Below, in pieces: positions 40,029 to 49,799 of a stretch of 64,000 nt of DNA. This DNA is from Distichodus sexfasciatus (Eukaryota > Chordata > Actinopteri > Characiformes > Distichodontidae): NCBI GenBank assembly GCA_032718565.1, contig JAVGVS010000186.1, forward strand, positions 1 to 64,000. The letters are read 5' to 3'. The notes below the pieces were generated by a model. That model saw only the letters and a list, made by a program, of their open reading frames with translations. It was not told where the DNA came from and searched no databases. Positions within the stretch are counted from its first letter, which is position 1. Every line of letters begins with the position of its first letter. The position numbers and the translations under genes were made by a program.

Positions 40029-40125
40029 GTGAACCGGTACCTTGCTTATAATTACCTCTGTGGCACTTTAACCGGTGCAGGACTTTCCAATCACAGGGTC
40101 GGCTCCTTAACTTTAACTCATTCAA
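40029..40125 (-). repeat. SINE fragment, 5' half
   Basis: Inverted core ACCGGTACCTTGCTTATAAT, GGCACTTTAACCGGTGCAGG and TCACAGGGTCGGCTCCTTAA. The rest is absent. Confidence 0.65.
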
Positions 40126-40220
40126 ACAAGTAGACTTAATGAGCACCAGCACGTCCAATCACATTTGTACTGGTTTCATATATAAGGAGACAATCTAATC
40201 CTGCTTCTTTGCCGTTACAG

Positions 40221-40360
40221 TGATTTGGTTTCGCTCATCTCCACCACCTTCGGCTCCCCGTTCTGGTCCCGGGGTAGGCTCCTTCGCCTCCTGCCTGGTC
40301 TCCCAGCCAGATCTGCCAGCTTCAGAGACGATGAGTCAACGACCAAGCAACGGTCTTCAG
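40221..40360 (+). CDS. Possible internal coding exon, gene not recognised
   Basis: A 140-nt stretch is bounded by a good acceptor (pyrimidine-rich tract then TTACAG, ending at 40220) and a good donor (CTTCAG followed by GTAAAC at 40361). Two of three frames are open throughout. One frame reads as a serine/arginine-rich segment containing STTFGSPFWSRG and ASFRDDESTTKQRSSG, which looks like cytoplasmic or disordered protein. It is noticeably more GC-rich than its surroundings. I do not recognise the protein, and I found no partner exons nearby. It could equally be chance splice-like sequence beside the SINE fragment at 40029-40125. Confidence 0.25.
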
Positions 40361-41692
40361 GTAAACACTTTTTCACACACACACAATAAACACATGTTGA
40401 TTTGAACTAACGGTGGTCTCCTCGGTTGAACTGCCCCAAAGGTATTATGGGGTTTTGCAAGGTATTTTAACTGCACATTAAATGATATAATAATCACTTT
40501 TGCTGCAAATTGTTCTGAAAGAAGAAAACAATGTTGAAAATTGGTCTCCATTTGCCAAAGTTATGGGAAAGGTGCAGAGTTCCCTCTTTATTGACTCACA
40601 GAGTTCATAATGCAATGCAAGTTTGTTAGTGTGAGGCGTGTAAATCTGCCCATCATTCTGCCCAAAGCATTTGCAGATTAGCATTAACACATTAGCATCT
40701 TTGCATGTCATGCCCTGTTCACTTGAGAATAAGTGGATCTGACAGTTTGGCCTCATCGCAGCACATCATGTCAGAGATATTTAATTATCGCAAGGGGAGT
40801 GCGTGGTGTCACAAGGGCAAAGAAACTGTCAGAAACTCTTGTAGATCTTTTGGCAGTGTTAGTTTCTTTCGGAATTGCAAAAAATATGTTTCCTGAAATC
40901 TCTTATCCCTTTCTCAGTAAACACAAGTCCCAAAATGCAAGCTGAAATCCTTTACTTGTATTGCAAAATTAAAGAACTGAATCAGAACTATTTAATCTTT
41001 CCTCAAAATTAAAAAATCAATAAGATAAAACACAAAGTCAGGCAATGCATAAATGCAAGAAAATGTCAATCGTTCGTTGTGCCCCAGCATCCAAAATAAA
41101 TGCGTTTTCATCGCCTCCTTTCCACCTCCATGCTGAGAAAAATTCTCCTATATTGTTTGAGAAGAGAGAGTATGGTGGAGGACAAACATTTATATAACAC
41201 TAGTTATTGATAAACTATAAAGTATTCTTGGACCACAGTGAAAGCTCACCTCAGCTCAAATGACAACATAAACAGAATGTTCTCTTGCTCATGTCCGAGC
41301 AAATGACCTCATAAACATTTCCGAAATGTTAGATGATCTGTGTGGCATTGTTCTAACTCAGTGATTCTTAAAATGCACGGTGTAATGAGTGTTACCCGTA
41401 GTCATTTAAGGTATGAGCAAGAGCAAGCAAGTGCCTTTGTTTGGGGTTTAATTTTTCTTCTTTTAGACGGTGAAGTAAAACACGGGCAGATTTTTGGTGT
41501 CAAAAGAGAAAAGTAGAGTTGTTTCTGAGACAAACATATCAGACGAAGGAGGTCACTCAAATCAAGAAACTTTGAATAAGCACTTGGTTTCTCTGTTAGC
41601 AGAGTGGGAAAAGTAGCTAACGTCACTACTAAATGGAAAGTACAGATAGCACTAGTCAAATGTTACTCCAATACAAGAGAAAGTCGTACAGT
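40361..41692. other. Intergenic stretch, no gene seen
   Basis: No coding evidence beyond the candidate exon to the left. The overlapping open frames have no recognised motifs. Confidence 0.5.
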
Positions 41693-42185
41693 TGTCACAG
41701 CTCCCTGGACTTTGGTTGGACAGTGCCCCCACCAAGTCTGCAGAGCGGCCAGCAGATGCCACCATTGTGTTTGTTTGATGTATTTCAGTTCTGTCTCATG
41801 CTCCCTGTCTGTCTTGTCCTTGTCTTGCCTTCCCATTGTGTCCCATTGGTTAATCAGTCTTTGTTAGTATCCCCACCTGTGTTGGTTAGTGTTTGGTTCA
41901 GCCCCTGTTCCTGATTGGTTTACCCCTTTATTGTTTGAGTTGGCTTGTTTAGGATTTGGTTTCTGACTGGTTTTCCCCTGTTTGATTAATATTGTTCCTT
42001 GTTATGTTTCCCTATTTAGGCCCGGTTCGTCCCATTGTTTCCCGTCTGGCCACCCTCACACTACCCTTCCTGTGGCGGTGTGCTGCTTGGTTTTTGAAGA
42101 CAAGGAAGAGTGTTTTTGCTTGTGACCCTCGTGCCAGTTTATATTTGAGTTTTACAATAAAAGGCTTGCACACCGCACCATGACA
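41693..42185 (+). mobile_element. Solo LTR-like element
   Basis: A 493-bp unit begins TGTCAC and ends TGACA, giving the TG...CA ends of an LTR. An AATAAA lies near the 3' end (42157-42162). Flanking five-base sequences ACAGT (41688-41692) and ACAAT (42186-42190) agree at four of five positions, as expected for an old target duplication. No retrovirus-like coding sequence adjoins it. The LTR assignment is inferred; a TIR-type element is possible. Confidence 0.45.
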
Positions 42186-42779
42186 ACAATCAAATTTTTA
42201 CTTAAGTTAAAGTACTGAAGTTTTAAAAATACATTAGTGTTAAAAGTACATCTTCTTTTGCCACATTGTTGCATGCCTCTGACTAGCTTGTAGAAGCTGT
42301 AGAATAAGGAACTGGTAGAATGTTACAGAATAAAACACAACCCCAGCTGACAAAGAAAAACAGTTTATTTTGTTAATTAATTGTAAGACTATACACCCCC
42401 ATAAAACAGCATGGTAGTATTCTGACCCAGCTCTGGCAGTGTGTGCACATATATATTTGTATGTTAATCAGGAGGACAGTGTAATAGTTATAAATACAGC
42501 TCACAACATCAAATCAACATTCCAACCTGCTTAAAACCCAGCTCTACACCTCTAGCTTCATGCCTTTCCAACAGCAACAATGTTTTAAGACAGAAAACAG
42601 CAGGACTGTCTGAACTTGGTTTTATAGTTCCAGTCTACAGGTGTGACGTAACCCTGCTGATTACTGACAGACTGTTACCTGCCAAACAACCAATCACCTT
42701 TTAGAAAACATCTAAATAACATCCACTTTATCCACAGATTTGAAGGTAACGAATAACGAGAACCTTCTTATCATCTTAT

Positions 42780-43235
42780 CATTCTCCTAGATAGGCTTGA
42801 ACATGCTGTTGGTATCAGGGGATTGGCACTCTATTAGTTCAAATCCTACTCTTCCAACTGCTATCAGTGAGTGAAAATAAATAATGATTCCTCAGAACAC
42901 GTCAAGGTGAAGTATGGAGTCCTGCAAGGTTCCGTCTTCGGTCCCTTGCTATTTTTGCTATACTGTTATTCGTAAGCATGGAGTTAGTTTGCATTGTTGA
43001 CGATACACAATTATATATAATCAAAACCAGAAGATGGACAGCAACTTCAGAAAATGGAAGAATGTTTAATTGACATGAAAATGTGAATGTTGGACAACTT
43101 CCTCCAGTTAAATCTAGACAAGACAGAGGTTCTTCTTTCTGCTACCAGTAAAGCCACCAGAAGTCAACTATCTAACATTGTGGTCAGTCTTCATGGTTTG
43201 TGCAAAAAGAGGGTTTCAGATTTATTATGTCCAAC
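42780..43235 (+). pseudogene. L2-like LINE reverse-transcriptase remnant
   Basis: Broken reading frames on the + strand give VKYGVLQGSVFGPLLFLLY, then HGVSLHC and DDTQLYI, then DNFLQLNLDKTEVLLSATSKA. These match in order the GVPQGSVLGPLLF, YADDTQLY and NFLQLN-DKTEVLLF blocks of L2/CR1-type LINE reverse transcriptases. The Y-A of the catalytic YADD box has been lost by a small deletion. Frameshifts and stops separate the blocks, so it is an old fragment. Confidence 0.8.
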
Positions 43236-45884
43236 CAAATGAGCAGTGTTTTACCAACCGTGTCACTGATTTGATGGAGTTTTGCCAGTTGATAGTGCTG
43301 TTTCGAGAATAGGGCTTAGTGTTTTTCCATATTCAGAAATAAAACGTGTAAAATGATATGACAGCAGAGATTCTGAACTCCAGCCACCAGCTACTCTGCA
43401 TATTTTTTCCACTTCTATCCGCAGTCTCCCCTGCCATTTGTGCTGCCTTTTTATTCTTTTAATTCTTCTATATGCTACTGCCTTAACTAAAATGACAAAG
43501 TGCAGCAATTACAAAGGCAATATAATACAACACAGCACACAATAACTAAACATGGCACAGGGGTGTAAAGTATTCACGCGGCGCCATTATTAGCGTAAGC
43601 GGCATATAAAGTCGACCTACTTGAGTCGACTCAATGGCAGCGGTATGAGAGCGTGTCAAAAGTGGGATTACCTGGCTCACGCGCTGCAGAAATGGGATTA
43701 GAGCAAAATTCTGGCATTGCTAGAGGACTCGGTTGGTGAGGACTGTGTTGCGAACAGCTCGTTACATAGTTTAATTGCATTACATATTAATTGAAAAGGC
43801 TGAACGTTCACTGGAAGGCTTGTGCCGACGGTGACTGTAGAGATCTCACGCCAAAGCCCAGAAGCTCATTTTAAACTGAGAACGGGATGAATATCAGCTA
43901 ATTTTTATGTATAGAGTCATATTTTTGACTAGTATTTTGGTCTGAGATCCTAATGACATCCAGTTTCTTTACACACTACTGTATTTGGAGCTAAAAAAAT
44001 GTGTTATATGAGGAGAAAATCAGTTCACCCAAAAGGACGGATTAGAAAAGCGCTTTCCATTTCCTCCCTGCATTAGCGGTTGCAGGTAGGCGTCTGGCAG
44101 CTAAAAGCGGATTATCGGAGTATCTATTAGGCCGCTGGAGAAGCTATTTGGTTGCTTAGCACATTTTCAATAGAGAACAGATCGGTGTACAGTACGCTAG
44201 CAAGACGCGAGTGGGATTTTGCATGTCTGAGAAACGCTTATAAACCTGATCTGCACCCAGACGGCAGTCGGCTCTACTTCTAAACTCATCAAATATCCCG
44301 AAAAAATATGAATTTTTCACATTCAAGTTTGTACGCAGGTTTACGGCTTCTACATCTCGCAAAAAGGAAAAGGGAAAAGAAATTAATATCAGCGTCGTTG
44401 ACCGCGGCTCCAGCTGTAAATCCCTGCAATTTAGAAAGCGAACGCCCGCAATTTGGGGACGTCTCATATGCTATGGATAAAGAGGCGGATAATGGCAGAT
44501 AAGAGAGGAGGAAGAGGTGGATAATAGCTGCGGATAAGAGATCGCTTTCAACAGCGGGTCCCGGCGATTACTCCACCCCCTTCCCCATTGTTCATTTTCC
44601 TAGCATCTGTTCCCAAACTCCATCATGCTGTTGTGTGTCTATTGTGTGTCAACACCACGACGGGGGATTTGTTTGCTTTTCCAGCTTCTCTCTCATCTAT
44701 CCCTCCACACCTTCGCGGGCTGACAAATCCAAACCCAGGATCGTGTGACGCTAGCGGCGCAGAGGCGGCGGGTCACGCTGTGGCAGGGTGGGGAATGGGG
44801 GCGTTGATATGGCTCGTAGCGATCTTTTGTCACATTACGTTGGCGCTACCACTTTTAAAGTCGGAAGAGTGAGGCCTAATTTAGCACATTTCCACTTTAA
44901 CCAACTGTGCCATTTCATCCAGACTGCATTGCGGCTCTGCACATAGATTATTAATACCCAAAATTTGGGTTCATTTTTTTGCGCCCGCCAACAATCGCCA
45001 TGCAGTCTGCAGCCATTACCACAACCGCACTGCAGCAGTAGTGGCAGCAGCATTGGAAGAGCATGGGGAGTGTACCAATAACAACTAGGAGAGGATCTTA
45101 GAGTATTAAATATTTATATATTTAAAACAGCACTGTCAAAATAAAAGCCTCTTAATGTCAGCTACACCTGAGGCACAAGCTGAAGGTTGGCGCGAGTCAG
45201 AAGGGAGGGAGGAAGGGAGGGAGTCTTCTGCACTGTGAAGCACGAATCCAAGTTATTTTAGACCCTCTTACACGGGAATTAAAGGCTCAACACTGCTCTC
45301 TTTTGGCAAAGGCTTCAAACTGCTGGTGCCCCTCAAGTCAGGCATGGCTTCAACCAGGCAACGTGGTGTATGAAGGCTGCCCCCTGGTGGCTCTTTTATA
45401 ACCTGCTTTTTGGCACGGAACAACCCCTAGACAGTCAAGGTAGACGTGTCAGTTCATAAAAAAAGTGGGGTGACAGATTAAAGTCCCACTTATGACACTC
45501 CAACCCAGCTGGAATTACCTGAACTCTTTAGGGCAAGGTTGTTCCAGCTCCCGTGAAGAGAATATAGCTCCACTCGTACATCCACATTTTATGGGAACTT
45601 TTGTGGGCCCCTGACAGTTCGGATCCTCTTGAATTGTCATGACCTTTATGGATCATTAGCACCGCTCCTGATGAAGGACTTCTATCAGTGTTTGGGTGCA
45701 ATAAACCAAAACTGCTGAGGCTATAAAGCTGTGAAAACCCAACCCCCAAAACATATCTGTCCATCTATCCTCCCTCTGAGGCTATCTTAACACCACTTAC
45801 CCGTCAACTTCTGACCCCTGATTCTTACGATATTTTCTTCTAAATTTGGGGGCCTGAAGTTCCCTTTGCAGGAGCCAGATCCCT
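43236..45884. other. Intergenic stretch, no gene seen
   Basis: More GC-rich around 44000-44900, with clustered short open frames but no family similarity or consistent splice sites. Contains the CTCF-type motif at 45377-45390. Confidence 0.5.
45377..45390 (-). promoter_or_regulatory. Candidate CTCF binding motif
   Basis: On the minus strand CCACCAGGGGGCAG matches the full CTCF core consensus. It lies about 4 kb beyond the 3' end of ndufa10, facing away from the motif at 61230. Confidence 0.45.
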
Positions 45885-47422
45885 GACATCAGGGCCGGTA
45901 TGCACAAAATGTCTGAGAGTCAAGTTTCACTCTTAAATGCGTTACAATTCCAAGAGTGTCGTGATTTTTCTCTCAGACTTAGTCTGTATTATAAGTGGCA
46001 TGCATAAAAGTTAAGTGTTAAGACTAGGTCTCAGCTCCTAAATGATTTAAGAGAGCTGGAGAGGAATCCTAAACCAGTTAGGAGTTGCACAATAGCAGCA
46101 GCACTAGGCACACCAAGATGAGGGCTGTCCTTTCTTTCACACTTTCCATGAAAGTAAGCATGTCCTGCAGTACATACAACAATAAAGAGTTGATAAAAAG
46201 ACATCCTTGTAAACAATTTTTGGTTCGGGGAACGTTTCGTTTCAAGCTAACGCTCCACTAAGGTAATTCAGGAACGTTTGCAAGGTGTTTCATTTTGCAG
46301 GAAATTCTCTGAGTTCAATACAATACAATACGTACAATATCCAAAATGTATATTAAAATGTGTCATAACCTAGTATGTTTGAATATTATTCTTTGTCTTA
46401 GCGGGTTTCCTCACAAAATCCTCAGAAATTACTGGTTATGCAGCAGTGTCTCTTCCCTGCTCTGTCATGCTGTTAAGAGCTAGTGTAGTATAGACCAGCA
46501 TTTCTCAATCCCAGTCCTCACGGACCACCACTCTGCACAGATTCGACTTTCCCGACCCACAGCACAGCTGATGCCACTGATTTGCTAATTAACAATGTAG
46601 GACCAGCGTGCGACAGTGCAGGAAATACCAAACATGTGCAGAGCGGTGGGCCGCGAGGACTGGGATTGAGAAACGCTGGTATAGACATTTTGTACAACAC
46701 TTCCGTCACCCGCTGTTAGATTTATGTACAACCAATTAAGGGCCTGTGTCCACCAAACACGTCTATTCCACTGAGAGCGCTCAACACCTCACGTCTGCGC
46801 TTTCTCTCAGCGCTCGTTGTTGCAAAGTTACAAAAAGCGCCATCGGGCACTTCCGTTTTCGTTCCTATTTCAGTAAGTTTATTTGAGATCGCTAGTTTAG
46901 CTGCTAAAATGGAGAGAAATCACATCTTAGCAATAGTGGCAGAGATTCTCACATCTTCTCACAACGAGACTGGGTGCATGAAATCTTCTCCAGCTGCTCC
47001 AGATACGCTGCCACCTGTAGTGGGTTGTTGACGGTGTATGTCCCGCCCCTTTCTCGATTTTGATTGGCTAGCAAAAGAGAAGTGACATTGACGAGTGCAG
47101 CGCTGTTCTAAAAGTTGAAAAGATTTCTCCGGCGGCATTTTTTTTGTTGTATAAAGCTCTAGATGAAGGGTTTGATGTCACTAATATATTCAGCGTGCAG
47201 CTCCTCTACTGGTTGAACTGGATTTTGTTTGTAGTCCTCATTTCACCACACTTCAGCGCTGGATCTGTCACCACTTAGAAATTGGGCTTAGACTTTGCTG
47301 AAAGTTACTTTTAGCATCTTTATACAACGCTCTTAGGTCCTACTATTTGCTAAGTATTTTTTTCACTCTGTGAAAACGTACAACCATTCTTAAGAAGTTA
47401 CAGGCAGACCGGCCCTGATGTC
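45885..47422. mobile_element. DNA transposon relic with 15-bp perfect inverted ends (Harbinger-like?)
   Basis: GACATCAGGGCCGGT at 45885-45899 is exactly inverted at 47408-47422. The subterminal sequence resembles the fish AGGGCCGG...CTTAAG-type elements I associate with Harbinger; that name is tentative. The 1538-bp unit contains the nested hAT element at 46496-46678. No intact transposase frame was seen. Confidence 0.55.
46496..46678. mobile_element. hAT miniature element with exact 8-bp target duplication
   Basis: A 183-bp unit begins CAGCATTTCTCAATCCCAGT and ends with its inverted partner ACTGGGATTGAGAAACGCTG. The perfect duplication GTATAGAC lies at 46488-46495 and 46679-46686. The terminal repeats run about 45 bp and CAG...CTG ends fit hAT. 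It sits inside the element at 45885-47422. Confidence 0.9.
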
Positions 47423-48485
47423 CATTTCACACACGTCCTTTAAAACAATCACTCCCATAAAATAGGGAGGAAAGGGAACGCCGACTGCACTCCGGCTCTT
47501 AAATCAAAGAGACGAAAGCAAGACTGACATGCGCTGATCAAAGAGGCTTGATTGGACGAGTGGGTATCATGCGAGAACTCTCGCTTTTTATCATCTCCAG
47601 CTCCTTCTGCAGAGAAATTGGATAGCTTCATGAATAATCAGCTATTTTTTTCCTTCTTTTTTTAAAATATATTTTTCCCCCCCATCTTTTTTTGAGAGGA
47701 GGGTGGAGGGGATATCGTTGGGAGCAATCACGAGTTGATTATGGTAATCTGAAAGCTCTTCAGCACACAAAAGACAGGAATTAATCACTCTCGGCATACA
47801 GCGGGCTGCTATTCCAGGAGCGCCGGCCCGACTTCTTTACCGGCAACGGGAACAAAATAAAGCCGCAGACCAGCCAAAGATAGCATCTATAGGGAGGGAG
47901 GGAAGAGGAGGAGGGGATAACGAGAAGAGAGTGGTTTCAGGTGGCTAATGAGTTGAGGCTGAAGCTCTCCTTGTTGTACTTCTCAAAAGTGACTTTTAAT
48001 TGGGCCGATTAATCACAGTCTCAGCAGCAAAAGAGCCGACAGCAAGAATTTGCATCCATCCCTCCTTCCATCGTATTTGAAAAGTGTGTCAGGATCCCAA
48101 GGAAATAAAAGATCAGCATCTGTCCCGGTCTTTACAGTCCTCGTTGTCGTCTTCCTCGCTTTGTTCTTTTTGTGGGGAAACACTTTATTCCTCTATTTTT
48201 ACTCAACCTTATTAATTTGGACTTTTTACTAACCCTCTTCACTTTTTGATTTCTACTTTTTTAACCCATTGCTTCATGGGTGAAATGGTAAACTGCTGCA
48301 ACAATGTATTTTTGGGGTTAAAATGAGTCCCAAAATATTCAGTATCTCAAATCAGTTCTGCTCTCTGCAACCCTAGTTGTGACCTTTCTCTCCTTTTGTG
48401 ATTACTGGGAAACACTTTATTCTTTTTTCTTTAACCTTTTTGTTTTTACTTTTTTACTATCTTGCTATATTTTAATTGTTCTGTT
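47423..48485. other. Intergenic stretch, no gene seen
   Basis: No supported exon. 47630-47720 is T- then G-rich low complexity. Confidence 0.5.
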
Positions 48486-48858
48486 TCATTCATTCATTCA
48501 TTATCTGAACCGCTTAATCCCAGCTGGGGTCGCGGAGACCGGAGCCTATCTCAGGAACTTTCGGGCGCACGGCGGGGAACAACCCTGAGCAGGCGCCAAC
48601 ACACCGCAGGGCACACACACACACTAACACGGCCACACACACATTCACACCTTACAGGGCCAAGTTAGAGTCGCCAATTAACCTACAGCGCATGTCTTTG
48701 GACTGTGGGAGGGAACCGGAGCACCCGGAGGAAACCCACGCAAACACGGGGAGAGCATGCAAACTCCACACAGAAAGACCCTACAGCCGTCCCCGGGGTT
48801 CGAACCCAGGACCTTCTCGCTGAGGTGGCAGCGCTAACCACTGCGTCATCGTGCCGCC
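48486..48858 (-). repeat. tRNA-derived SINE ending in (GAAT)n, minus strand
   Basis: Same family as 50503-50834 in reverse. The ATTCATTCATTCA tail is at 48487-48500, box B appears as GGGGTTCGAACCCAGG, and the head ends at GTGCCGCC. It adjoins a long ATT microsatellite. Confidence 0.85.
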
Positions 48859-48878
48859 CCCCCCCAATTGTTCTGCTT

Positions 48879-48879
48879 C

Positions 48880-48932
<53 letters not shown>
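48879..48932 (+). repeat. (ATT)n microsatellite
   Basis: About 17 ATT units adjoining the head of the SINE at 48486-48858 through a C-run. It generates long poly-tyrosine and poly-asparagine open frames that are not genes. Confidence 0.95.
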
Positions 48933-49609
48933 CTTTTATAAAACAGAAAGCTGAAATTTCCAAGGTAAGTAGGAATGGCGTGCATCTCAGCACAGGCTGA
49001 AAAGTGTGGTGATCGACCTATAATTGGTGCTATAGCAAAGGAAAACGCTTTGACCGCTAAAAATACTACATAATTTTGTACAGTCTGCTTCACTGAGGCG
49101 CTAATTATACAGTGTTGCTATTTGAACAATAGGGGTGTTAAAAATGCGACATACATTTATGCGGCCTAAACCATAAGTCACACACAGCTGAAACTTGGTC
49201 AGTAAGTAGGGGGTGGTTTGCTGCTTGGCATTTAATGAAAAGCCTTGTGGTCAGCAAAACAGACTTTTGTGAACTTCTTCTTGGCTGATTAGAGCAAGTG
49301 TCATAACAGAGCGTTTTGTGATTTTTTTGTTGCTAATTCTGACTCCTGATTCATTGACTCCTTTCCTCGATGCAAACCGCATCAGCTGGGTTACTTTTGC
49401 TTGGACCCCGCTTGTTGCCGCTACTTTTCATATGATTACCTTTCCCACTTTTTGACTCTTAACTCCTTCCACATTTTTGGTTTTTAAAGATACAGTTCAT
49501 AGCTTAAAATATTCAGATCGTTGAGGAGAAAAGTGATATTACTTTAATTTGGTGAACAACACAATCTCATCCCTCGTTTGTCCCTTTTTTCATCATACAA
49601 TAAAAGACC

Positions 49610-49799
49610 CCAACGTTTAAACAGTTTATTATCTTAATTTACAGAACATAAGCTGCAGAACAGCAGTGAACACCGTCTACCAAATGCGGACAAACACACG
49701 AAACAAGGTGATGGTGACGGTGATGGTGCGTGGCTTCTCCGTCACTTGTCCTCTCTCAAAAACTTCTGTTCGGTGCGAGAAAAGCGGGCGTTTATTTCT
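49610..49799 (-). terminator. ndufa10 3' untranslated region and polyadenylation signals
   Basis: On the minus strand an AATAAA hexamer follows almost directly after the stop codon (49791-49796), and another lies at 49625-49630. The second is better placed for normal cleavage, which would then fall near 49600-49615. The first is so close to the stop that its use would leave nearly no 3' UTR. Confidence 0.55.

Noticed and set aside
44588..44872. 94-residue frame with hydrophobic end
   Set aside because: No start context, splice sites or family match; GC-rich chance frame.
48705..48993. Open frames with poly-tyrosine or poly-asparagine
   Set aside because: Translation of the ATT microsatellite joined to the SINE.
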